A stretch of 64,000 nucleotides of DNA, from contig NZ_CP040871.1 of the NCBI RefSeq assembly GCF_006337105.1, forward strand, positions 1,302,001-1,366,000, in the 5' to 3' direction. The stretch is from Thermomonas aquatica (GTDB lineage Bacteria; Pseudomonadota; Gammaproteobacteria; Xanthomonadales; Xanthomonadaceae). Of this stretch, positions 46,228-55,047 are shown one piece after another. Below the pieces are notes generated by a model. The model was not told where the DNA came from. It saw nothing but the letters and a program-made list of their open reading frames with translations, and did no database searches. Numbering within the stretch: the first letter of the stretch is position 1; each line of letters starts with the position of its first letter. The translations under genes and the position numbers were made by a program.

Positions 46228-47205
46228 CTAGGATTGATCGGCGTGGGCCGAGATGAGGAACCGGCGGCTGCCGGGTCGAGGCACTGCGTACCGGGCCATG
46301 AGATCCGGGTGGTCCTGCGCCAGGCGCTTGGTGTCCAGGCTGGTGCCGTCCTGAGCCCGCTTGTAGGTCACCTCGCCAGTGGCGAAGACCGCTCGGGCGG
46401 CATCGCCCATCGCCTGCTGCAGGGTCTGCTTGAGCTGTTCGGCATCCTTGCCGCGCGTATCGAGCTCGTTCCGGAGGGCCACCAACTCGGCGAAGGTGTC
46501 CGACAGCGCCCGGTCCTCGCAGAAGTCCAAGGTGTTGCCGCCACCGGGATACAGCTGGCGCAGGGCCTTGCCCGAGGACTCGCTGCCATCCGCCGGAGGG
46601 GCTATGTCGGTCTCGACGTGCTTCCAGAACCGGGCCTCCAGCACCATTAGGCGAGCGATAACTTCCTCGTCGCGCTCGATTCGATGGATCTCCAGCCGTT
46701 GGCCGCACAACAGCACCGCCACATCGGCGGCCTGCTGGTTGGTCACCGCCAACTGGTGCTGGACTTGTAACTGGATGTACTCGGGCACCCCGCCCTGCCA
46801 GAGCTTTGCCCCCCATTCCCCCGCCGTTTTGCACTCCAGGATCTGCACATCGGAACCGCCCACGATCTCGCGGTCGATGTTCGCCAGCATGTAGGGGAAG
46901 GTCGGGTGCTGCAGGACCGCATTGACCTTGCGGATCTTGCGCCCGGTTTGCTGCATGTAAGCCACGGCCACATAAGGTTCCAGCAACGTGCCCCAATAGC
47001 GTGGATCGTCCATGCCGGGCGGTTCGGTTTCCGCTGGCGTCCGCCCCGTCTTTTCCATCCACAGTTCCAGCGGGCCCTTGTACGGGCACAGGCCTACGGC
47101 GGCAGCGGCATCCGAACTGCCGATCCCTCCCTGGCGCACGGACAACCACTGGTGTCGGTCGAGCGTGCGCGTGTCGACCAGCCGCAATGCGGTGTTCTTC
47201 TTCAT
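46228..47205 (-). CDS. YqaJ-family viral recombinase (exonuclease)
   Basis: A 325-residue lambda-exonuclease-like protein of the YqaJ family, expected to process double-strand ends for single-strand-annealing recombination in phages and ICEs. The N-terminal motif RQGGIGSSDAAAAVGLCPYKG and the catalytic core GGSDVQILECKTAGEWGAKL (Asp, Glu-x-Lys) are clear, followed by VQHQLAVTNQQAADVAVL. GGAGAAG six bases upstream selects Met at 47205. No annealing protein (Erf/RecT type) is seen next to it; DUF932 is its upstream partner. Confidence 0.88.
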   Translation of the reverse strand: MKKNTALRLVDTRTLDRHQWLSVRQGGIGSSDAAAAVGLCPYKGPLELWMEKTGRTPAETEPPGMDDPRYWGTLLEPYVAVAYMQQTGRKIRKVNAVLQHPTFPYMLANIDREIVGGSDVQILECKTAGEWGAKLWQGGVPEYIQLQVQHQLAVTNQQAADVAVLLCGQRLEIHRIERDEEVIARLMVLEARFWKHVETDIAPPADGSESSGKALRQLYPGGGNTLDFCEDRALSDTFAELVALRNELDTRGKDAEQLKQTLQQAMGDAARAVFATGEVTYKRAQDGTSLDTKRLAQDHPDLMARYAVPRPGSRRFLISAHADQS

Positions 47206-47222
47206 GGGCTTCTCCAAATGAA

Positions 47223-47247
47223 AACGCCCGGCACAGGGCCGGGCGTT
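47223..47247 (-). terminator. intrinsic terminator between DUF932 gene and yqaJ
   Basis: A perfect 10-bp stem, AACGCCCGGC with GCCGGGCGTT, around a five-base loop. On the minus strand it is followed by TTCATTT. It lies directly after the DUF932 stop and only 17 bp before the yqaJ start. Confidence 0.78.
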
Positions 47248-47269
47248 GAGGGAACAACAAGGGTTGGGG

Positions 47270-48226
47270 TCAGGCGGTCAGCTGGACCAGCTCGTCCCAG
47301 GCGCGTTGCTTGAACTGCGCGCCCTGGCCGAACCAGGCAGCCTCACGACGATGGTCATCACTGCGCGCGCGCCGATGGTGGTCGACATACTCGGTCACGC
47401 TATTGAGCAAGCCCCACGCCGTACCGCGGCTCGACGCCAGCTGCGCGCCACGGCCGCCACCGTCGTAAAGGGCGCGGACCGAACGCATTGCCTGCTCGTT
47501 GACCACAGGAGCCTGACCGGGCTGCCCGGGATAGGTCAGCATTCGACGCAGCAAACCATCGACCGAATCCGGGTCCACCGGGCATGCCACCAGGTCCTTC
47601 ATCTTGGACACGAATCGATTCCACGGGGCGACGGTAATTCCAAGCTGCTGCTTCACCGCTTCGGGATTGAACTCGGAGCGATGCGGCACCTTCACCGCGC
47701 CACGGTTGTCACCCAATGCAATCTGCAGGGTGTTGTTGCATACCACCCGCACCGACGTGAACTGAGCCGTGGTCGCCAAGGACCCATCGCAGGCGGTGGC
47801 CAGCAGCAGATACCCATTCACCTGGTCCTTGCCCTTGAGCGTGGCGCTCTGGCCCGTTCGCGCGAGCGCCCAGAACTTCCTGCCTTCCTTAAGCACGCCT
47901 GCAGTCTCAAGCTCGAAGCCGGTGTGCTCGGTCAGGTCACGGTAGAACTCCAGCACTTCCTCCGGCTGCACGACCTGGAAACGCTTGGACACGACCGCCA
48001 GCGGGCGCTTGGTGTCAGAGCGGTAGAGCACTTTCTGTTCCGGGAAGGAGTGGATCGCCCCGACCGTGTGGTTGCCGGTGATGTAGCGAACCTCGGACTC
48101 CTCGATCATCCAGTCCATGCCGGCCTGACGCTTCCAGATCTCGATGGGCTGCGGGGTAGCGAGTTTGTTGCCAAGACCATGCCAAGGCTTGTCGCCGGCA
48201 TAGGCCATCGTTTCGACCAAGTGCAT
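47270..48226 (-). CDS. DUF932 domain protein
   Basis: A 318-residue DUF932 protein (phage/plasmid-like TIGR03299 type), a family found with ICE recombination genes; its function is unknown. HLVETMAYAGDKPWHGLGN is the characteristic start and FYRDLTEHTGFELETAGVL and TACDGSLATTAQFTSVRVVC are conserved core segments. AGAGGAT eight bases before the ATG at 48226 fixes the start. It is flanked by hairpins on both sides. Confidence 0.88.
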   Translation of the reverse strand: MHLVETMAYAGDKPWHGLGNKLATPQPIEIWKRQAGMDWMIEESEVRYITGNHTVGAIHSFPEQKVLYRSDTKRPLAVVSKRFQVVQPEEVLEFYRDLTEHTGFELETAGVLKEGRKFWALARTGQSATLKGKDQVNGYLLLATACDGSLATTAQFTSVRVVCNNTLQIALGDNRGAVKVPHRSEFNPEAVKQQLGITVAPWNRFVSKMKDLVACPVDPDSVDGLLRRMLTYPGQPGQAPVVNEQAMRSVRALYDGGGRGAQLASSRGTAWGLLNSVTEYVDHHRRARSDDHRREAAWFGQGAQFKQRAWDELVQLTA

Positions 48227-48256
48227 GTTGAATCCTCTTGTTGGGCGGCATAAACG

Positions 48257-48288
48257 CAGAAGGCCCGCCGGTGAGGGCGGGCCTTCTG
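48257..48288 (-). terminator. strong GC hairpin upstream of the DUF932 gene
   Basis: A perfect 13-bp stem, CAGAAGGCCCGCC (48257-48269) with GGCGGGCCTTCTG (48276-48288), around a six-base loop. On the minus strand no clear T-run follows, so it may be an mRNA-processing or attenuation stem in the leader of the DUF932 gene. Confidence 0.65.
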
Positions 48289-48305
48289 TGAGCGCCAGTG
48301 GATGG

Positions 48306-48407
48306 CTAGGGGAAGCGATCAAACGGCGGCTTCTTGAGCAGCGTGGCCAGGACCGCCGCTGCTACAAGCATCACGTAGTAGATCGTCTCCTTGGTGTCGT
48401 CGCGCAT
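48306..48407 (-). CDS. 33-residue predicted membrane protein
   Basis: A tiny frame starting at 48407 (MRDDTKETIYYVMLVAAAVL, then ATLLKKPPFDRFP): a charged head, one membrane segment and a basic tail. The ribosome site is weak (GGGGT). Its layout resembles the 42-residue neighbour and suggests a real small protein, but no family is known. Confidence 0.4.
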   Translation of the reverse strand: MRDDTKETIYYVMLVAAAVLATLLKKPPFDRFP

Positions 48408-48763
48408 CGGCTAGACCCCAATAGGCGCAAGGAACGCAGCACCTGGACGTGAAGCAGGATTGTCCCACTCCACTCGGGTGTTATAGGGCTGAAAATTCTT
48501 TGAATCGTTCGCCCATCGAAGCGAATGCGCCAGACGAGATTCAAGGGCCTCAGAGAACCCAGGACCGCATGAGATATCTGGTAGATTTCGAGCCAAGCAC
48601 TGATCTAGGGGGATCTCGGTGGGCTCTCTTGCGGGTTTCGGACGCCTAGTCGTCAATTTTGACTTGTTCAACGCGGCAGGTTGGAGGATGCGTCTAAGCA
48701 GCCAACAGGTCGCTTGCCCAGGTATTCGTGCACCCGCCCCCCGACCCGTGCGCGAGCGCCGCC
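48408..48763. other. gap between the ICE-like block and the McrBC-type operon
   Basis: About 350 bp separating the minus-strand ICE-like genes from the plus-strand operon. Short frames exist on both strands without ribosome sites or family similarity. The promoter of the coiled-coil/McrBC operon should be here. Nothing else was recognised. Confidence 0.45.
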
Positions 48764-50965
48764 ATGGGTGACGGGGCGACACGACCCACTGATTACGACA
48801 GCGCCCTGCTACAGCTGGAGCGGGAAGTTGAGCGCGGAACAGTTGCTGCTCCGCCGAGCGATAGCACCATCGGCCGTTGGCAGAGGCAAGCAGAACAGTT
48901 GCTTGCATCCCTGCACGAAACAACAATACCGGGCCGGAATCGCCTTGTTCGAAAAGCCGAACGCTTCCTGTCTTCGCTTGAAGAGCTAAGAGAGAGAAAA
49001 GCACGGTACCTCGCGCGACGTAAGGATATCAATCAGGCAGCCACATACGAGCCGACGCTTTCCCTATCCCCCCTGCCAGCCACCTTCGCACGGCAGCAAC
49101 TCAGCGCAAGCATTCTTGAGGCATTGAGCGAAGCGGAATACACCGCCACTCAGCTGCGACAAGATCAAACAGACCCTGTCGCACCCTCGCCGACAATTGA
49201 GCCTCCGACTGCGTTACCGATCCCGATCGACTCATCAGAGGCTAAGCAGCCTCCCAATCCGGTCGCTACCGAAGAGCGACCCACATCGATCCACTCGGCT
49301 GACCCTTCGACGCCTCCGCCACAAAAAAAGCGCGCCCCCTTCGTTCCAACACATCCAAGTCTATCGCGTCGAACTGATCCGATCATCGCGGTAGAGGGTC
49401 GCCTAGCCAAGCCAGATAGCTTCGAAGCTGCACGGTCGATTGCACTGGCCTGGCTGACTAAACATGGCTTCGAGCCTCCGCCTGACAGGACTACAGACTT
49501 CGAGCTGCGAACAAAGAAGGGGCATACGGCGAACGCCGTTACCCTTCCTGATCTAGGCCTTTGGGCAATCCAGGCTGAGACTGCCGACAGCGCCCTGGAA
49601 GGTCGCCGGTGGCGAGTAGAGATGGTACTGCTGAACGCACAGCCCACACCCGCCGTATCGGTGACGCTGACTGCCATCTCACCTGGTGGGTCACCTCAGC
49701 CACCAACGAGCATTCCCACGCTCGTCACACGCTTGGCCCAGGAGATTGGTCTACGCGATACCGACGATGGCGCTCTTTTTACTGCGGGCCCAACGCGTAT
49801 CAGCGACTTCGCATCGTTGGGGCGAGCACTTGTCGCGCTGCGATCGCCTAAGCGCAATCGTCCGATACTCGTATTGTCGACATACCTGAAGGACGAACAG
49901 CTCAAAACGTTCATGGATCCGAAGGGCTTGGCAGACAAGCTAGGCGGCCTCGCTCAAGTGTTCGTTCTCGACAGGGAAATGGTCTGGTCCTTCAATGAAG
50001 AGGTAGGCCGTAAGGCCGCCGTCTCGGGCGCTACGATTCGATTCTTCCGACCTGGCTTTACGTCTGACGATGAACCTGGACGCCACCCGGTTTGGTCACC
50101 AACAGAACTCAATACCCAAGGCCTGAATTTGCTTGGCCTGAGCGGCATCTTGCTGCAGGAAGCTGCTTACCAATCCCTTCGTGCGCTCGAACGCGACGAT
50201 GCGACTCCTGCCTTCGATCAGGTTCGCGAGATGGTGCTCAGGCGCCAAATTGAAGAAGCCAGACGTAAGGCCGAAATCGCCGCATCACATCGAGCTAGCG
50301 GTGACGAGGTCGCGTCGCTTCAAGATGAACTCGCGTCAGAGATCGATCTTCGCAAGCTGTTTGAGGAAGACAATACGAACCTGCACGCAGACTTGGAAGA
50401 GGCTCGATCAGAACGCAACGCATCCCGTGACGAGCGAGATACGCTGCGAGGCCGCGTCATGTTCCTAGAAAGCCGAGTACAGAAGCTGATGGGGCAGCTG
50501 CGGGAAAAGACCGGAGCGGTCGAACCCGAATTCCCGGACAACTGGGAAGACCTTGAGGATTGGTGCAATGAGTATCTCGGCGACCGCATCGTTCTAACGA
50601 GAAAAGCAGTGCGCGCAGCACAGGACTCTCATTTTGAGGACATTGAGTACGCATATCGCGTTCTTTGGTTACTGGCCGAAGAATATGTGCCGGCGCGTCG
50701 AAGTGGTGGCGAATCCTACAAGGAAAGCCTCAAGAAAATGGGCCTGGAGATAACACCTACAGGCCGAAGTGCCCATCAGCATCGCAGCAAGAACACGTAT
50801 CAAACCGACTACAAAAATGAGCGCGTAACGCTGGAGCTTCATGTAACAGGAAGCAATGATCGCGACCCCCGGTTCGGCTTCAGGATCTACTTCCACTGGC
50901 ATGAGCGAGATCAATGCATGGTCATTGGCTCGATGCCAGAGCATCTCGACAACGAACTCAGCTAA
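48764..50965 (+). CDS. large coiled-coil protein preceding mcrBC
   Basis: A 733-residue protein of unknown function. Residues 1-135 are helical and charged. Residues about 136-193 are a Pro/Ser/Thr-rich linker. Residues about 213-440 form a mixed alpha/beta region (SFEAARSIALAWLTKHGFEP, RPILVLSTYLKDE, GLAQVFVLDREMVWSFNEEV, GATIRFFRPGF). Residues about 485-585 are a coiled coil (LQDELASEIDLRKLFEEDN, ERDTLRGRVMFLESRVQKL). The last 115 residues end in FGFRIYFHWHERDQCMVIGS and HLDNE, a compact domain I have seen at the end of other defence-type proteins. A GTG start at 48728 is also possible. It lies 27 bp before mcrB in one operon, so it probably works with it. The layout recalls the coiled-coil/McrBC (CoCoNuT-like) type IV systems. 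Confidence 0.6.
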   Translation: MGDGATRPTDYDSALLQLEREVERGTVAAPPSDSTIGRWQRQAEQLLASLHETTIPGRNRLVRKAERFLSSLEELRERKARYLARRKDINQAATYEPTLSLSPLPATFARQQLSASILEALSEAEYTATQLRQDQTDPVAPSPTIEPPTALPIPIDSSEAKQPPNPVATEERPTSIHSADPSTPPPQKKRAPFVPTHPSLSRRTDPIIAVEGRLAKPDSFEAARSIALAWLTKHGFEPPPDRTTDFELRTKKGHTANAVTLPDLGLWAIQAETADSALEGRRWRVEMVLLNAQPTPAVSVTLTAISPGGSPQPPTSIPTLVTRLAQEIGLRDTDDGALFTAGPTRISDFASLGRALVALRSPKRNRPILVLSTYLKDEQLKTFMDPKGLADKLGGLAQVFVLDREMVWSFNEEVGRKAAVSGATIRFFRPGFTSDDEPGRHPVWSPTELNTQGLNLLGLSGILLQEAAYQSLRALERDDATPAFDQVREMVLRRQIEEARRKAEIAASHRASGDEVASLQDELASEIDLRKLFEEDNTNLHADLEEARSERNASRDERDTLRGRVMFLESRVQKLMGQLREKTGAVEPEFPDNWEDLEDWCNEYLGDRIVLTRKAVRAAQDSHFEDIEYAYRVLWLLAEEYVPARRSGGESYKESLKKMGLEITPTGRSAHQHRSKNTYQTDYKNERVTLELHVTGSNDRDPRFGFRIYFHWHERDQCMVIGSMPEHLDNELS

Positions 50966-50992
50966 TCCACTTCCATCAACGCGCCCTTACTA

Positions 50993-53566
50993 ATGACACA
51001 ATTCACATGGATACCCACCTTTCGCGCAATCGCGGAATGGTTACGCACCTACAGAACTCGACAGCCTGATCTGATCACGGTCCTGCACAAGGTCGGCATC
51101 ACATCGGGCCTAGAAGATCGGGACGAAAACGAAAACAGCATCCCCTTGGATGAAATCGATCCCTTTACCTTCTACTGCCTTTTCACCAAGTACGGCGTTG
51201 ACCAAAGACTCAAGCTCGTCGCGAGGTTGATCGAAACGGCGGGCATTTCTGCCACACTGCCGACGGACTTTGACGGCGTCCCAAGTGCCAATGCAATGAA
51301 GGTGTGGATGTTTCCATTCAAGGCACAGAGAGAGCCTTGGATGGTGTCCACCCTGTGGGATCTGTTCGAGCAAGCGCTTCGCGGTGAGGTCAAGGGTGAG
51401 ACGTTCAATCGTTGCCTGACCATCAAGAACACGGGCTTTGCCAAGCTGACCGAGTGTCTGTTCTACATCGCGCCGGAGAAATACTTCCCTGTCGATGGTC
51501 AGACAAAGCCTTGGCTGGCAGCCCGCAAGATCAGCCTGCCTGAAAGCAGTTGGGAATCTTATCAGGCGTTTTTGCCGAGACTGATGCAAGCGAGCAACCA
51601 GAGCTTCGCCTCACTGTCGCATGAGGCATGGGTAACGAATCAGGCAGCTGCATTTACCAAAGAATCGGCAATCGTCTATCTCGACGCGCGGTTTCCGGGA
51701 ACCCGAACTGGGACGTCGCACATCGCTGCTTGGCACACCCCTGAAGGCCGTGCCCTTGCTACAGACCCCTCTCCCAAGCGGGTTGCGATCTTCATCGAAA
51801 TGGCTCCCCCGTTCCTCGATCAAGAGGCGATTGAACCCTATCCTGCAGAACGTCCGCGCAACCACCATCTCGGCGCTCACGCGCCAGCGCTTGCCGCCGG
51901 CAAGCAAGCTTATCTCGCGACGCTCGCCACCCTTGCCGATTTGCAGAAGCTCTGCGATTGGTACGCCGACGGCGCCGCTCAACCATCTGCCGACACCACA
52001 TCACGGATTGCGGAACCCACTGACATGTCACCGCCCCCACTTAACCAGATTCTGTTCGGCCCCCCTGGAACTGGCAAGACGTACTACACCATCAACCATT
52101 CCCTCGAGATCGTTGATCCGGCGTTCCTGGCAGCGAACGCACTCGATCGCGCGGCCTTGACCGAGAGATTCAGAGAGTTGGTAGCAGAGGAGCGGATTCG
52201 GTTCGTCACCTTCCACCAGAGCTTCAGTTACGAGGACTTCGTCGAAGGATTGCGTGCCGAGACCGACCGAGACGACAACCTTGTTTACAAGGTCGAGCCT
52301 GGCGTCTTCAAACGCCTATGCGAAACAGCAAGTGGCGTGACTGAAGCTGCTCGGGAGATCGGCATCAGTGACGCCCCCCGGATCTGGAAGCTTTCAATCG
52401 ACAGTACCCATGCCAGCAAGACGCGCGACTACTGCTTCACGCACAATGAGGCGCGGATCGGATGGGGCCTCGTGGGCGACCTTGCGAAGGTCACGCGGGG
52501 CAGTCACGCTGGGTACGACGCCCTAGGAACCCACAACCAGAACACAGTCCACAGCTTCGCCAATGAGGTGGAGGTGGGGGACATCATCCTTTGTATCCGA
52601 TCAGCCGAAGAGATCCAGGCTGTCGGCGTCGTCCAGGGTGAATACCGATACGAGCCAACCGTACCTGCGGGGGTACTCAGCGACTACAACAACGTTCTTC
52701 CCGTTCGCTGGCTGGCCACAGGTCTGAATCTCAACATCAAGAACGTCAACGGAGGCGTTCGATTCACGCTCAAGACGCTGTATGAGCTGACACGCGTAAG
52801 CTGGCCAGAACTCGCTCAAGCGCTGGAGAAGGCTGGTGTCGCGCTGACAAGCCGGGCCGAGAGTTCGATGGCGCGCAGACTTCCTAACAAAGGTCAGCCT
52901 TACGTCTTGATAATCGACGAGATCAATCGAGGCAGCGTTTCACGAATCTTTGGCGAGTTGATCACTCTCATCGAGCCAAGCAAGCGAGCTGGGGAAGTCG
53001 AAACGCTAGAGGTGACCCTACCCTACTCGAAGAACCCGTTCTCGGTCCCGTCAAACATCTACCTCATTGGCACGATGAACACGGCGGACCGGTCACTCGC
53101 CGCAATCGATATCGCCCTGCGTCGACGTTTCCAATTCATCCCCATGCTGCCTGACGTTGGAGTTCTGCGCGGTATATCGGTCGATGGTGTAAAGATCGAT
53201 GCCATGTTGCAGGGCATCAACGATCGCATCGAATGTCTGCATGGCCGCGACTTCCAGATCGGCCACGCCTACTTTCTCAAGCTCAAGGACTCCGCCACGA
53301 TCGCGGCGTTGTCTAGCATCTTCCGGCAACAGGTGCTTCCTCTTTTGCAGGAATACTTCTTTGAAGACTGGCAAAAAATCGCCTGGGTGCTGAGCGATGA
53401 GCTGAAGTCGCCAGAGGATCAGTTTCTGAAGCGCCGGACAGCTGTCATGGCCGGGCTTGAGGGGCAGGACAACATGCCTGAGAAAACACTTTGGTCGATC
53501 AACACCAAGGCATTCGATCGTATCGGTGCCTACCAGGGAATCAAGCTTGGCTCGATCCCAGCATGA
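50993..53566 (+). CDS. mcrB: McrB-like AAA+ GTPase with EVE-like insertion
   Basis: An 857-residue motor subunit of a McrBC-type, modification-dependent restriction system. Residues 1-340 are a lineage-specific N-terminal region, probably for target recognition. Walker A is GPPGTGKTYY (about 356-365), Walker B is VLIIDEINRG (about 638-647), and the McrB GTPase signature MNTADRSLAAIDIALRRRF follows near 695. Between Walker A and B, residues about 460-600 carry an inserted domain (RIWKLSIDS, DYCFTHNEARIGWG, EVEVGDIILCIRSAEEIQAV, GVVQGEYRYEP) that looks like an EVE/PUA-fold modified-base reader. The stop overlaps mcrC by ATGA. Confidence 0.88.
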   Translation: MTQFTWIPTFRAIAEWLRTYRTRQPDLITVLHKVGITSGLEDRDENENSIPLDEIDPFTFYCLFTKYGVDQRLKLVARLIETAGISATLPTDFDGVPSANAMKVWMFPFKAQREPWMVSTLWDLFEQALRGEVKGETFNRCLTIKNTGFAKLTECLFYIAPEKYFPVDGQTKPWLAARKISLPESSWESYQAFLPRLMQASNQSFASLSHEAWVTNQAAAFTKESAIVYLDARFPGTRTGTSHIAAWHTPEGRALATDPSPKRVAIFIEMAPPFLDQEAIEPYPAERPRNHHLGAHAPALAAGKQAYLATLATLADLQKLCDWYADGAAQPSADTTSRIAEPTDMSPPPLNQILFGPPGTGKTYYTINHSLEIVDPAFLAANALDRAALTERFRELVAEERIRFVTFHQSFSYEDFVEGLRAETDRDDNLVYKVEPGVFKRLCETASGVTEAAREIGISDAPRIWKLSIDSTHASKTRDYCFTHNEARIGWGLVGDLAKVTRGSHAGYDALGTHNQNTVHSFANEVEVGDIILCIRSAEEIQAVGVVQGEYRYEPTVPAGVLSDYNNVLPVRWLATGLNLNIKNVNGGVRFTLKTLYELTRVSWPELAQALEKAGVALTSRAESSMARRLPNKGQPYVLIIDEINRGSVSRIFGELITLIEPSKRAGEVETLEVTLPYSKNPFSVPSNIYLIGTMNTADRSLAAIDIALRRRFQFIPMLPDVGVLRGISVDGVKIDAMLQGINDRIECLHGRDFQIGHAYFLKLKDSATIAALSSIFRQQVLPLLQEYFFEDWQKIAWVLSDELKSPEDQFLKRRTAVMAGLEGQDNMPEKTLWSINTKAFDRIGAYQGIKLGSIPA

Positions 53567-54858
53567 GCCTCATTACCGTCCGCGAATTTGCGCGATTGTC
53601 CACTGCGCAGACACACCCTCTCAGCCTGGACGAGGCAACGGTATCGCCGGCGGCGTTTGATTGGCTGTGCAAGGAGAGCGCGCGGCTTCGCCCGAGCGGA
53701 GCGGTCATCCTTGAGCTCGAAGACCGACAATCACTGCGACTTGATAACTATGTCGGTGTGCTGGAAGCGCCTGACGGAACGCGCATCGAGATCCTCCCGA
53801 AGGCGTTCGATCAGGCGGGCGATGCACCGGCTGCCAGACGATTGCTTCGGAAGATGCTGCAGATCTGCATTAATGTGCGCCCTCGGGAGTCATCGGTTAC
53901 GACACTGCAGACCGGAAGCGCGCCGGTAAACGAATGGATCTTTCAGCAATTTGTGACAGAACTTGACTGGCTATTGAAGCACGGCTTGAGATTCGACTAC
54001 CAGCGCGTTCAGGAGGAACAGAGGTTTCTCCGGGGGCGACTCAACCTTGCGAAGCAAGTGAGGCAGCCCCCTGGGCGCCAACACTTCTTTCAGATTGAGC
54101 ACGACATCTTCAGCGCAGACCGCCCGGAGAACCGCCTGCTAAAGTCCGCGCTCCTGGAGGTCTGCCGCCTGACGCGTGATTCAGATACGTGGCGATGGTC
54201 GCACCAGCTCGCCGCCATGATGCACGAAGTACCGCCCAGCCCCAACGTACGTGAAGACCTCGCCAAATGGAGCGATGGGCGCCTGCTGGAGGCTTACCGA
54301 TCGATCAAGCCCTGGTGCGTTCTGATCCTCCACCGATTGGTTCCTTTAAGCATGGTTGGAACCTGGGTTGGTCCGAGTCTTCTGTTCCCGATGGAAGTCC
54401 TCTTTGAACGTTACGTTTCGGCACAGCTTGTGAGGCAGATCGGAGTTCTCGCGCGGCTCCACCCAACGCCCTCAAGCAAGTTTCTTTGTCGCCATGAAGG
54501 CGACAACATGTTCAAGCTGAAGCCCGACTTCGCAATCCTGAAATCCGATCAGATGCTCGCGCTACTGGACACCAAGTGGAAGCAAATCGACGAATCTCTT
54601 TCCAATGCGACCGACAAATACTCCTTACGGCAAACCGACTTCTACCAGATGCATGCCTATGGGCACCGCTATCTCAACGGTACTGGTACTCTCGCACTCA
54701 TCTTCCCCAAGACAACGCTGTTTCGATCTCCGCTGCCTGCTTTCCAGTTCAGCGATGAGCTCGCCTTACATGTACTTCCCTTTGATCTAGATACCGATCA
54801 GCTCGTCGGCTTGGAACGTATTCTTCCGGTCGCTAGGCAGCTACCTGACGCCGCATAG
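53563..54858 (+). CDS. mcrC: McrC-like nuclease subunit
   Basis: A 431-residue McrC protein, the endonuclease partner of McrB. The N-terminal half matches the McrC DNA/McrB-binding region (LDNYVGVLEAPDGTRIEILPK, RRLLRKMLQICINVRPRE). The PD-(D/E)XK core is KLKPDFAIL (Asp near 321) and LALLDTKWKQID (Asp-x-Lys near 336-338), followed by QTDFYQMHAYGHRY, the usual helix. The start at 53563 (MSLITVREFARLS) overlaps the mcrB stop, so both are made together. Confidence 0.92.
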   Translation: MSLITVREFARLSTAQTHPLSLDEATVSPAAFDWLCKESARLRPSGAVILELEDRQSLRLDNYVGVLEAPDGTRIEILPKAFDQAGDAPAARRLLRKMLQICINVRPRESSVTTLQTGSAPVNEWIFQQFVTELDWLLKHGLRFDYQRVQEEQRFLRGRLNLAKQVRQPPGRQHFFQIEHDIFSADRPENRLLKSALLEVCRLTRDSDTWRWSHQLAAMMHEVPPSPNVREDLAKWSDGRLLEAYRSIKPWCVLILHRLVPLSMVGTWVGPSLLFPMEVLFERYVSAQLVRQIGVLARLHPTPSSKFLCRHEGDNMFKLKPDFAILKSDQMLALLDTKWKQIDESLSNATDKYSLRQTDFYQMHAYGHRYLNGTGTLALIFPKTTLFRSPLPAFQFSDELALHVLPFDLDTDQLVGLERILPVARQLPDAA

Positions 54859-54938
54859 GCTATAGCGGGTCATTAATCAGCTTCTTTCAAACGCTCAGCC
54901 ATCACCCTCGAAGTTACAAGGTGCGCTCTCCGCAAGTC

Positions 54939-55046
54939 GACTAACAATGCGCCCAGCCCAGACCAATTCGCGGCCTCGGCGCTGGCGTTCGGATGGAACC
55001 CCCGCCATGGCCGCCAATCGGCCCGGCTTGACCCGAGACGTTAGGC
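54939..55046 (+). repeat. attC-like recombination site, upstream copy
   Basis: A 108-bp element bounded by GACTAAC (54939-54945, one mismatch from the RYYYAAC consensus) and GTTAGGC (55040-55046, GTTRRRY). The interior has a partly self-complementary core (CTCGGCGCTGGCG against CGCCATGGCCGCCAA) and CGGCTTGACCCGAGAC next to the right box, similar in layout to integron attC sites. The ATG of the next gene begins one base after the right box, as in gene cassettes. Confidence 0.55.
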
Positions 55047-55047
55047 C

